A stretch of DNA of 64,000 bases. Source: Plotosus lineatus. Lineage: Eukaryota; Chordata; Actinopteri; Siluriformes; Plotosidae. The notes under the pieces are model-generated. The model saw nothing but the letters and a program-made list of their open reading frames with translations. It did not search any database and was not told where the DNA came from. A program made the translations under genes and the position numbers. Shown one piece after another: positions 27,801 through 40,200 of this stretch. Where the stretch lies: NCBI GenBank assembly GCA_024760905.1, contig CM045733.1:37107501-37171500 (forward strand), written 5' to 3'. Numbering within the stretch: the first letter of the stretch is position 1; each line of letters begins with the position of its first letter.

Positions 27801-30800
27801 GACCTGCTTAATTCATTGTAAGCATCAGTTTTAGGTTATCTACCATGGTTTTAGCTGTGAAGATCAAACATGTTAAATGGCAAAATGTTGTAAAATTCTA
27901 ATACATAAACATTTTGGAAAATTTGTAATAAGTACCCCCAGTGCGGCTAACTGGGTTATCAAAGGTGGGCCATGTTTCTCACTGTCTAGGGTGAGAGGCA
28001 TGTAAAAGAACCATTGCTGACTTTCGTAAAAAAGAGTAGGCTGCAAAGCCGTCAGCGTGTTTCTGTCCCTTGCTAAAAGGGTTGTGACAGGAAAGGCATC
28101 CAACGTAAAAACCTATGCCAAATCAAATGTGCAAATCAGATGATTCGCTGTGGCGACTCCCGAGAAAAGGAAAAAAGCCAAAATAAAGAAAGAAAGGGTA
28201 TTGTAATAGGTAATAATTGTAATCTTTTTCAGAGTGTTGTACGTACTGTCAATTTACTGGAAAAAGAAACGGATCATATGAATAAACAGTCCTATTCTTG
28301 ATAATGATGATCATTCTACCTCGAGTGACTGGAGCAGTGGATGAGAGTACACATACAGCAGCTGATATTAAACAGGAATCTATGCATTATCATAAAATGT
28401 AGGTTAGGATTTCTTCATCAAGATACTCTTAAATAGCCTCAGACTAAGTAGAAGTCTTAATTTACATCTGAAGAACATGTCCTATCTGTTGATTTTGAAA
28501 TTAGAACCCATGAATTAAATAAAAATCTGCCGGAAGTCGGAAGTGCCAATTCCGTTCATGTTTAACCAGTGAGCCAAGACACCCGATCAATTCACAGTTA
28601 AAGTCTATATATATATATCGCAAGATTTCAACAAAACAGCCACACTAGAAAATTCTATGCACAATAAAGGTTATATTCTGATCATAGAAATAAATATTTA
28701 TTACTCACCCAGGTATGGAATAAAACAGGGGTCCCCAAACTTTTTCCTGTTCGGGCCACATAAATTTTCTCTTCTCTAATGGGGGGCCGGGGTCAGTTTA
28801 TAACAGAAAAAGTGACGATCACAGGGCTGCCTAAACGTAAACATTTATTGTTTTCCAGTAAGCCACGCATAATCAAATACATTATTAGTAACCCTTTGTG
28901 GGACCTTCACAGAAAAAAGTCAGGAAATAAAAAAATAAATAAATAAAAAGAATGCTGCTCACTATCAGTTAAGCAACCTAAAAGCTGCTTGAACAGACAA
29001 CTGGTTCAACCGAGCCTGGCGTACAAATGTATTCTCCTGAGCTAACAGTCCACTCTTTAGCTTGCATTTGGCCTTACAAGCGATCATACTTGTCTTTGTG
29101 ACACGATTCAGTGTCGGTACAGATTGCATTCTTTGAATACCGCCACTGCCTCTTGACAGATGATACAAACAACCTTTTCTTTGCATTGAACAAAAAATAA
29201 CTGTTTGACCATTGCAGGTTAAATGCCCTGCATTCTGAATCAATTTTTCTCTTCCATAACCTTTTCAACATTATTCTGTTATATTTGACAAGGGAGAGTG
29301 TAGGATTTTTGTTTGTGAGCAAGGGGGTTCAGATAGGGGTACAGACGGCAGAAGGGTGGAATAGAATGTCATGTTCTAGGTGTGTATTAGTCTTGATTGC
29401 GTGGCCAGACTAAAAGAAAGAAATCATAATGTGTCTCCGGTATTGTTCAGGGGGCCAGGCCAAATGTGGAGGTGGGCCATATCCGGCCCGAGGGCCGTAG
29501 TTTGGGGAACACTGGAATAAAAAGATCAGAAATCTTTGCTCACATGCGTCCATCATAGTTGCGGCCATCTTGGCGTGTGATACCACTTTTTTTGAGGGGA
29601 CTCACAATTAAATTGCCTGGAGCGTCACGCTAGTTTCTTGAGCTTCAATTCAATTTTCATTTTAAACTAGACAAACATCTCTAAATTTTGGTACCTACTT
29701 TGTGGGGGGTTATATTTTACCAATTTTTAAAGAACCTGAAATCTTCTTTGGGATATTTATAAATATGAAGATTTTTTTAAAAAAATGGCGAAATATACCC
29801 CTGACCAACTGGGTATGGCTGGAAAGCTGGAGATTCACTGCTGAATACGGGAATGGTCTAGACCACATGCGTCATATCAGCACGACGAGCGAGCTGATTT
29901 CGTGGATGATGCCTTGCAACCGGGGCACAATGCGCTTGAGATCTCATCACAACAAAGATGCTCTAATCAAGGTTGGTGAAAAATCAACACAAACTCAGTC
30001 TAAAATTTAAATGTTCTTTTTCTATGAATGTTGGCTGAATTTGGTTCCAGTGGAACAGGAATGAAATGAACTTTTAACACAATTAAATTTATTATGCATT
30101 ATGTGATTACAAGGGCTGCATTTACAGGTTGAAGTTTGACTACTTTCAGCCTTCAAGCTTAGCTGTGTCACAATTCTTGAATGAATCATGCATCAGTGCA
30201 TACTCTCAGGCATAAACATCCATTACAACAAAAATCAGTTAAAATGGCACAATGTATTATGAATGTGTGGCAAACCAATGAACCAACATAAATTCCTTTA
30301 TTCACAAAAAAACTCTTTGATGATTAAAATCTAAGGAAAAAATGTAATTTGCAAACTGTACGATGATATTGGAGACCCAGTGTCCCACTAACACCACCTT
30401 GTACACTTCCATCAAGAAAATTTAAAGCCCAGTCACAGAAAGGAATGTTCAGTCCCAGATCTCTGACAGTGGTAGAAAGCGTATAGATAATTTATCAGGG
30501 TGAAGGCTAAACTAAAGTTAATAAAGAGTAATCTGACATGTCGGTGTGTAGAACCTTCTCAGCAAACCCCAGTGAACCTTTTTTGTGGGTCACTGATCTT
30601 CTTCAATGAGTAGCTTACCATTCTATTCTCTCACTCCAGTTGTTGACAGTCTCTTTTAATTACATAGCTCTTTTGTAATCTTATACAGAGACCCCATGTC
30701 ATTTGTCTTTGTAGCATGCTCTGCCTCCTCAGCAAGTCTGTTGATCATCTCTTGTTTATCTGCTCGAACCTTCTTCTTCATATTTAGATCCACATCCCTA

Positions 30801-33800
30801 TACTGTTGTTGTTTGATGGTTTGTATTCTCTCTGATCACGCACAGTTTATTTAACTTTTCACCTTTTTCCATTTATCTATAGCCTTCCAGGTGTCACTGC
30901 TTATCCATTCCTTATGCTCCCTTTGCTTCTTTCCCAAGATGTTCCCCGCTACCTCTATGTACACTGTAGTGAAGTTCTCCCAGTCTCTGTGTGTGTTATC
31001 CTCATCAACGGCATCCTGGGTGCTCTCTTCTAGTGCCTCGGATCTGTTCTTACAAACTAATACAAACTGCCTTTGGACACCTTTTTGTTTCAGGAGTGCG
31101 GTATTATATGTTGTCCTTTTTCTGGCATTCCTGGCTTTGTGTCGTGAAAGTCTAAGCTTCACCTTTCCAACTACCAGGCTGTGGTCAGTTCCAGCATCAG
31201 AACCCCTCATGGCTCGAACATCTGCAAGAGATCTTCTGTATCTTCCATTGATGATGAAGTGGTCAATTTGATTTTTTTCTCTGTTGTTTGGTGAGGCCCA
31301 TGTATATTTATGTATGTCTTTGTGTTTGAAGAGTGTACAGCCAATCACTAGATTGTATTCCTCACACAATTCAACTACTCTCTCTCCATTTTCGTTCATA
31401 TTGCCCAAACCTTCTTTGCCCAACACTTTTGTGTGGTTTCCATTGCTACTCCCCACTTTGGCATTTACGTCACCCATTAAAATGAGAATATCATGCTTTG
31501 CTGCGAATTCAATCTGTTTTTGTAGTTGTTCATGGAAAGCATCTTTCTTCTCTTCATTATCATCATTGGTAGGACTGGAGATCTGGTGATAGTAGCTTTC
31601 ACATACTTTGAATTGAATCTAGCATTTATGATTCTTTCACTCACCGGGTTCCACTTGATCAAACATTTTTTTTTCAAGCATGATTGCTGCCCCCTTGTAA
31701 TGTTGATCCTCCGACCCAGAGTATAGGATGGACTCTCCGGTGTTGACTTTCATTTCTCAAATCCGGTCCATCTCAGCTCGCTTACACCGAGCACATCCAG
31801 GTGATATCTCCTCATTTCTCGTGTTACTATTGCAGTTTTCCCGATGGCATACATGGTCCTCACATTCCAGCAGCCTACACAGGTGAATTTCCTCGTTGTC
31901 AGTAGTTGCCCCATCCATGCCATCCTCAGGTTGGAGACTTCCCTAGGGCTTTCATCCAGTCGTCATGTGGGCGTCTTCCCAGCTAAGATCCTCCACTTCT
32001 GGGATTTCGCATGACAATTTTGGATACGTTTACTGTGCAAGTTTCCGTAATCAGAATTTTTTCACCACATCCATAAATCTTCTCTTTGGTCTTCCTCTGG
32101 GCCTTCTGCCTGGTAGTTCCAACCTCAGCATCCTACTACCAATATACTCACTATCCCTCCTCTGTACATGTCCAAAATCATCTCAATCTAGCCTCTCTGA
32201 CTTTGTCTCCACAAACATCTTACATGTGCTGTCCCTCTGATATACTCATTCCTGATCCTATCCATGATGCATAAATGCAGCCATGAGGTGGGGGGGGGCA
32301 CTAACCAGTGTCTCTCCCCCTCATGCCGGTCCCAAGCCCGGAGAAATGCAGAGGGTTGTGTCAGGAAGGGCATCCGACGTAAAACCAATGCCAAACTTTT
32401 ATGATGCAAATCAGAAGTATTACCCCCATACCGGATCGGTCGAGGCCCGGGTTAACAACGACCGCCATCAGTGCTGTCAATCAACAGGGTGCTGATGGAA
32501 ATTGGACAACTGTTGGTCGAAGACGTCGAAGAAGGAGAGGTGGGAGGCGTGTCCGTAGGCAGAGAGAGAAGAGGAAAGGCATGAGTCTAGGACTGAGAGT
32601 GGGGACTTTGAATGTTGGAACTATGCAAAGAAAAGGCAGAGAGCTGGCTGACATGATGCAGAGGAGGAAGGTGGACATACTGTGTGTTCAGGAGACCAGG
32701 TGGAAAGGTAGCAAAGCTAAAAGTTTAGGAGCAGGGTTTAAGCTATTTTATCATGGTGTGGATGGGAAGAGAAATGGGGTAGGGGTCTTCTTGAAGGAGG
32801 GGTTTGTCAGGAATGTTCTAAAAGTGAAAAGAGTGTCAGACAGAGTGATGAGTCTCAAGTTAGAAATTGAAGGTGTAATGCTCAATGTTGTTAGTGCTTA
32901 TGCCCCACAGGCAGGATGTGAGCTAGAAGAGAAGGAGAGATTCTGGAGTGACTTAGATAAAGTGATGCAGAGTACCCCCAGGGGTGAAAGAGTGGTCATT
33001 GGGGCAGACTTCAATGGACATGTTGGTGCAGGCAACAGAGGGGACGAGGAAGTGATGGGCAAGTTTGGTATCCAGGACAGGAACGCAGAAGGACAGATGT
33101 TGATAGATTTTGCAAAAAGGATGGGAATGGCTGTGGTGAATACTCTCTTCCAGAAGAAACAGGAGCATAGGGTGACTTATAAAAGCGGAGGTAGGAGCAC
33201 ACAGGTAGACTACATCTTGTGCAGGCGATGTAATTTGAAGGAAGTCAGTGACTGCAAAGTAGTAGTGGGTGAGAGTGTTGCCAAACAGCATATGATGGTG
33301 GTATGCAGGATGACACTGATGGTGAAAAAGGCAAAGGCAGAGCAGAAGACAAAGTGGTGGAAGTTGAAAAAGGAAGAGTGTCGTGTTGTCTTCAAAGAGG
33401 AGTTGAAACAGGCTTTGGGTGGCCAGGGAGTGCTTCCAAATGACTGGACAACCACAGCAAATGTGATCAGGGACACAGGTAGGAGAGTACTTGGTGTGTC
33501 CTCTGGAAGGAAAGTAGATAAGGAGACTTGGTGGTGGAATGAGGAAGTGCAGGAGTGTGTACAAAGGAAGAGGTTAGCTAAGAAAAAGTGGGACATAGAG
33601 AGGACCAAAGAGAGTAAACAGGAGTACAGGGAGACACAGCGTAAGGCGAAAGTAGCAGTGGCTAAGGCCAAACAGAGGGCGTATGATGACTTGTATGATA
33701 GGTTGGACAGTAAAGAGGGAGAAAATGATCTCTTCAGGTTGGCACGGCAGAGAAATAGAGATGGGAAGGACGTGCAGCAAGTTGGATTGATAAAGGACAG

Positions 33801-36800
33801 AGAGGGAAATGTATTGACTGATGACAGAAGTGTGCTGGGAAGATGGAAAGAGTACTTTGAAGAGCTGATGAATGAGGAAAATGAGAGAGAAAAAAGAGTA
33901 GAAGAGGTGACCATTGAGAAGCAGGATGTAGCAAAGATCAGTAAGGGTGAAGTGAGAAGGGCATTGAAGAGGATGAAGAATGGAAAGGCAGTTGGTCCTG
34001 GTGACATACCTGTGGAGGTATGGAAGTGTCTAGGAGAGGTAGCAGTAGATTTTCTGACAAGAACATTCAACAAGGCCCTAGAGAGTGAGCAGATGCCGGA
34101 GGAGTGGAGGAGAAGTGTGCTGGTGCCCATTTTTAAGAACAAGGGAGACGTGTAGAGTTGCGGCAACTACAGAGGGAAAAAGTTGATGAGCCATACAATG
34201 AAGTCATGGGAAAGAATAGTGGAAGCTAGACTAAGGGCAGAGGTCAGCATTTGTGAACAACAGTTTGGTTTCATGCCAAGAAAGAGCACCACAGATGCAA
34301 TGTTTGCTTTGAGGATGTTAATAGAGAAGTCCAGAGAAGGTCAGAGGGAGCTACATTGTGCCTTTGTTGATCTGGAAAAAGCATATGACAGGGTGCCAGG
34401 AGAAGAACTGTGGTATTGCATGAGGAAGTCTGGAGTGGCAGAGAAGTATGTTAGAGTGGTGCAGGACATGTATGAGAGATGTAAGACAGTGGTGAGGTGT
34501 GCTGTCGGTGTGACAGAAGAGTTCAAGGTGGAGGTGGGACTGCATCAAGGGTCAGCTCTGAGCCCCTTCTTGTTTGCTATGGTGATGGACAGGCTGACAG
34601 ACGAGGTGAGACAAGAATCTCCATGGACTATGATGTTTGCAGATGACATTGTGATCTGTAGTGAGAGCAGAGAACAAGTGCAGGAAAATCTAGAGAGGTG
34701 GAGGTATGCCCTGGAAAGGAGAGGAATGAAGGTTAGCCTCAGAAAATCAGAATACACGTGTGTGAATGAGAAGGACCCAGGAGGAACGGTGATGTTACAG
34801 GGCGCAGAGATAACGAAGCTGGAGGATTTTATGTATTTAGGCTGAACAATCCAGAGCAATGGAGAGTGTGGAAAAGAGGTGAAGAAGCGTGTGCAGGCAG
34901 GCTGGAATGGTTGGAGAAAAGTGTCCGGTGTGATGTGCGATCGGAGAGTGTCAGCAAGAATGAAGGGAAAAGTGTACAAGACGGTGGTGAGGCCGGCGAT
35001 GTTGTATGGCTTAGAAACAGTGGCGCTGAGGAAAAGGCAGGAGGCAGAGCTGGAGGTCGCGGAGATGAAAATGTTGAGGTTCTCTTTGGGAGTAACGAGG
35101 ATGGATAAGATCAGAAATGAATATGTCAGAGGGACAGCCCATGTAAGATTTTTTTGAGACAAAGTCAGAGAGGCTACATTGAGATGGTTTGGACATGTAC
35201 AGAGGAGGGATAGTGAGTATATTGGCAGTAGGATGCTGAGGTTGGAACTACCAGGCAGAAGGCCTCGAGGAAGACCAAAGAAGAGATTTATGGATGTGGT
35301 GAAGGAAGACATGAAGGTCGTTGGAGTCAGAAAAGAAGATGCAGAGGACAGGGTGAGATGGAGGCGGATGATTTGCTGTGGCGACCCCTGAAGGGAGCAG
35401 CCGAAAGTAAAAGAAGAAGAAGAAGAAGAAGAAGAAGAAGAAGAAGAAGAAGAAGATCCATCCTCGTTACTTCCAAAGAGAACCTCAACATTTTCATCTC
35501 TGCTGCCTCCAGCTCTGCCTCCTGTCTTTTCCTTAGCGCAACTGTTTCTAAACCATACAACATTGCTGGCCTCATCACCATCTTGTACACTTTTCCTTTC
35601 ATTCTTGCCGATACCCTCTTATCACACATACGATGATGGATAGGCTCAGGAATGAGTACATCAGAGGGAATAAATGTTTAATTCCATGCCCTGACAAGAA
35701 TCAACTTGTACTTTGCTTTCACCTCTAATCCAAGGCCTTTGCCGCAAGCATCTTCTGTCTTGCTGAAACATCATAACTGGAGCCCACTGTGTCTCAGATG
35801 CTTTTATCCGCCCACAGATTTGGGTATAGTGACTAGATTTTTTTTTATATAGAAAAATGGGTGTACAGCAATTTATTTCTTCATGCGTCTGATTAGGTAA
35901 ATACACTTTCATTTCAACTTGGTCACTGACCAATTCCTACTCACTTGCAAATTCCCTTAATGCATGACAGTTACCAGCTGGGAAGGGTTTAGGGTAGATC
36001 AGATGAATGTCAAACTGCTGTTTATGCAACTTCACATGACATGGTTTGTGGAGAGTGCTAAATCCACATGCATCACAGAAGTCCATGAATGGAACATTCC
36101 CAGTAGCTTTCAGTTTTACCACTTTGATTTCCAATTTAATTATTATTATTAACCGAAAAAGCCTTTTTCAGGAACATAGCATGGTACTTATTTAGCACTG
36201 TTTTTTTTTTTATGAAGCCCATGTATAGACATGCATGTCTAGATATGTATAGACATGGTCCATTGTAAATAGTGGAATGTTCTATTATCCATTGTAAACC
36301 AGTGTACTAGTAACCCAAACTAAGCATATGGTTAATGAAATACTGTTCCGATTATATTAAACACAAATTTGACTTGGAATGTTTATCATGGGGCGACATG
36401 GTGGCATAGTGGTTAGCAAGTTCACGTCAACAAAAAGGGTTTGAATTCCAGCTCAGCCGTTTCTGTGTGGAGTTTGTGTGGGTTTCACTGACCTTTGATA
36501 ATAAGTTCTCCTGTGCTGTTGGCCTTTCCACGGTCATTCTCAGCATAACATGTGTATAAACCATCATCAGCCTTAGTCACATTCAAAATTTCCAGACTCC
36601 CATCATCCCAAACAAATATACTGTGAATAAACCACAGAAGAGAATTACTTTCAATTGGGAGAGAATTATTAGCAACCAGTATATTATTTTATACCTACCC
36701 CATTTCCAGAGCCCCAACCCCACCCTTTAAAAATGAAATAAAAACTATAAACGGTGATTTATTAATGCATATCAACCTTTAATTAACTCAAATAAACACA

Positions 36801-37030
36801 AAAAGTATTTAAATATGTTTACTAACACACTTATTTGCATTTTTAAACATATACAGTCGGCCCCCTTCTTACGAAAACCCCTGAATATGAAAAATCCAGA
36901 ATATAAAAAAAAAATCCTAAATTTTTGTCCTCTGTGTATGTAACAACTTCTTACGAAACGCGCCAAACACGCGATTCAAACATTCAAACGCGCCATTCAA
37001 ACAATGCGCGAGTTGCTCTCTCAGTGGCAC

Positions 37031-37125
<95 letters not shown>

Positions 37126-37204
37126 AATTCCGGTGAAAGTGATTCCCGGTGCCATGGTCATTGTAAGATCATAACTCTGCTAAGAAGACATGGTCAACGC
37201 ACGT

Positions 37205-37280
<76 letters not shown>

Positions 37281-40200
37281 GTGTGATTCCCGGTGGAAGT
37301 GATTCCCAGTGCCAAGGTCATTGTAAGATTATAACTCTGCTAAGAAGACTCTGTTTGCAGCTCATACCTTTATACCAGAGTTTATGACAGGATTGTTAAT
37401 CGGTCCAAAAAGAATATTTTTCAACTTAAGATTGAGAATCTGACCGATTTAATTACTGCAACTCACTCCTGGCAGGTATGCTTCTGAGTGCCATTTGACC
37501 TCTTGTACTGATCCAAAAACCTTACCAAGTTCTTCCACACTACTTCACTGCTTTGCCCTCTCCAATCACTTCCTGTAACTCTTCACATTAAATTTAAAAC
37601 ATTAATGCTTGCCTACAAACCATACAAATGCAGCCATGAGGCGTGGAGGAGGGGGGGGGCACTAACCAGTGTCTCTCCCCCTTATGCCGGTCCCAAGCCC
37701 GGATAAATGCAGAGGGTTGCGACAGGAAGGGCATCTGGCGAAAAACTTCTGCCACATTAAAAATGCAAATGGTCAAAACAAAATTCATACCGGATCGGTC
37801 GAGGCCCGGGTTAACAACGAAAGCCATCAGTGCTGTCAACCAACAGGGTGCTGATGGAAATTGGACTACTGTTGGTCGAAGACGTCGAAGAAGGTGAGGC
37901 GGGAGGCATGTCCGTAGGCAGAGAGAGAAGAGGAAAGGCGTGAGCCTAGGACTGAGAGTAGGGACTTTGAATGTTGGAGCTATGCAAGGAAAAGGCAGAG
38001 AGCTGGCTGACATGATGCAGAGGAGGAAGGTGGACATACTGTGCGTTCAGGAGACCAGGTGGAAAGGAAGCAAAGCTAAAAGCTTAGGAGCAGGGTTTAA
38101 GCTGTTTTATCATGGTGTGGATGGGAAGAGAAATGGAGTAGGAGTCATCTTGAAGGAGGGGTTTGTCAGGAATGTTCTAGAAGTGAAAAGAGTGTCACAC
38201 AGAGTGATGAGTCTCAAATTAGAAATTGAAGGTGTGATGGTCAATGTTGTTAGTGCTTATGCCCCACAGGCAGGATGTGAGCGAGAAGAGAAGGAGAAAT
38301 TCTGGAGTGAGTTAGATGAAGTGATGCAGAGTACCCCCAGAGGTGAAAGAGTGGTCATTGGGGCAGACTTCAATGGACATGTTGGTGCAGGCAACAGAGG
38401 GGACGAGGAAGTGATGGGCAGGTTTGGACAGGAACATAGAGGGACAGATGTTGATCGATTTTGCAAAAAGGATGGGAATGGCTGTGGTGAATACTTTCTT
38501 CAAGAAGAAACAGGAGCATAGGGTGACTTATGAAAGCGGAGGTAAGAGCACACAGGTAGACTACATCTTGTGCAGGCGATGTAATTTGAAGGAAGTCAGT
38601 GACTGCAAAGTAGTAGTGGGTGAGAGTGTTGCCAAACAGCATAGGATGGTGGTGTGCAGGATAACGCTGATGGTGAGAAAGGTGAAAAAGGCAAAGGCAG
38701 AGCAGAAGACAAAGTGGTGGAAGCTGAAAAAGGAAGAGTGTCGTGTTGTCTTCAAGGAGGAGTTGAAACAGGCTTTGGGTAGTCAGGAAGTGCTTCCAGA
38801 TGACTGGACAACCACAGCCAATGTGATCAGGGAGAACGATAGGAGAGTACTTGGTGTGTCCTCTGGAAGGAAAGTAGATAAGGAAACTTGGTGGTGGAAT
38901 GAGGAAGTGCAGGAGTGTGTACAAAAGAAGAGGGTAGCTAAGAAGAAGTGGGACATTGAGAGGACAGAAGAGAGTAAACAGGAGTACAGGGAGACACAGC
39001 GTAAGGCAAAGGTAGCGGTGTCAAAAGCCAAACAGAGGGCGTATGATGACTTGTATGATAGGTTGGACAGTAAGGAGGGAGAAAATGATTTATACAGGTT
39101 AGCACAGCAGAGAAATAGAGATGAGAAAGACGTGCAGCAAGTTAGAGTGATAAAGGACAGAGAGGGAAATGTATTGACTGATGACAGAAATGTGCTGGGA
39201 AGATGGAAAGAGTACTTTGAAGAGCTGATGAAAGAGGAAAATGAGAGAGAAAAAAGAGTAGAAGGGGTGACCGTTGAGGACCAGGAAGTAGCAAAGATTA
39301 GTAAGGGAGAAGTGAGGAGGGCATTGAAGAGGATGAAGAGTGGAAAGGCAGTTGGCCCTGATGACATACCAGTTGAGGTATGGAAGTGTCTAGGAGAGGT
39401 AGCAGTAAATTTTCTGACAAGAATATTCAACAAGGTCTTAGAAAGTGAGCAGATGCCGGAGGAATGGAGGAGAAGTGTGCTTGTGCCCATTTTTAAGAAC
39501 AAGGGAGATGTACAGAGTTGTGGCAACTACAGAGGGATAAAGTTGATGAGCCATACAATGAAGTTATGGGAAAGAATAATGGAAGCTAGACTAAGGGCAG
39601 AGGTCAGCATTTGTGAACAACAGTTTGGTTTCATGCCAAGAAAGAGCACCACAGATGCAGTGTTTGCTTTGAGGATGTTAATAGAGAAGTCCAGAGAAGG
39701 TCAGAAGGAGCTGCATTGTGCCTTTGTGGATCTGGAGAAAGCATATGACAGGATGCTGAGAGAAGAACTGTGGTATTGCATGAGGAAGTCTGGAGTGGCA
39801 GAGAAGTATGTTAGAGTGGTGCAGGACATGTATGAGAGATGTAAGACAGTGGTGAGGTGTGCTGTCGGTGTGACAGAAGAGTTCAAGGTGGAGGTTGGAC
39901 TGCATCAAGGGTCAGCTCTCAGCTGTTTCTTGTTGTTATGGTGATGGACAGGCTGACAGATGAGGTTCGCCAAGAATCTCCATGGACTATGATGTTTGCA
40001 GATGACATCGTGATCTGTAGTGAGAGCAGAGAACAAGTGGAGGAAAATCTAGAGAGGTGGAGGTATGCCCTGGAAAGGAGGGGAATGAAGGTTAGTCTCA
40101 GTAAGACAGAATACATGTGTGTGAATGAAAAGGACCCAAGAGGAACGGTGAGGTTACAGGGGGCAGAGATAAAGAAGGTGGAGGATTTTAAGTATTTAGG

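Noticed and set aside
30851..31477. 208-codon frame as a craniofacial-development-protein-2-like gene
   Set aside because: That annotation in fish usually marks LINE endonucleases; upstream and downstream LINE sequence is present here too.
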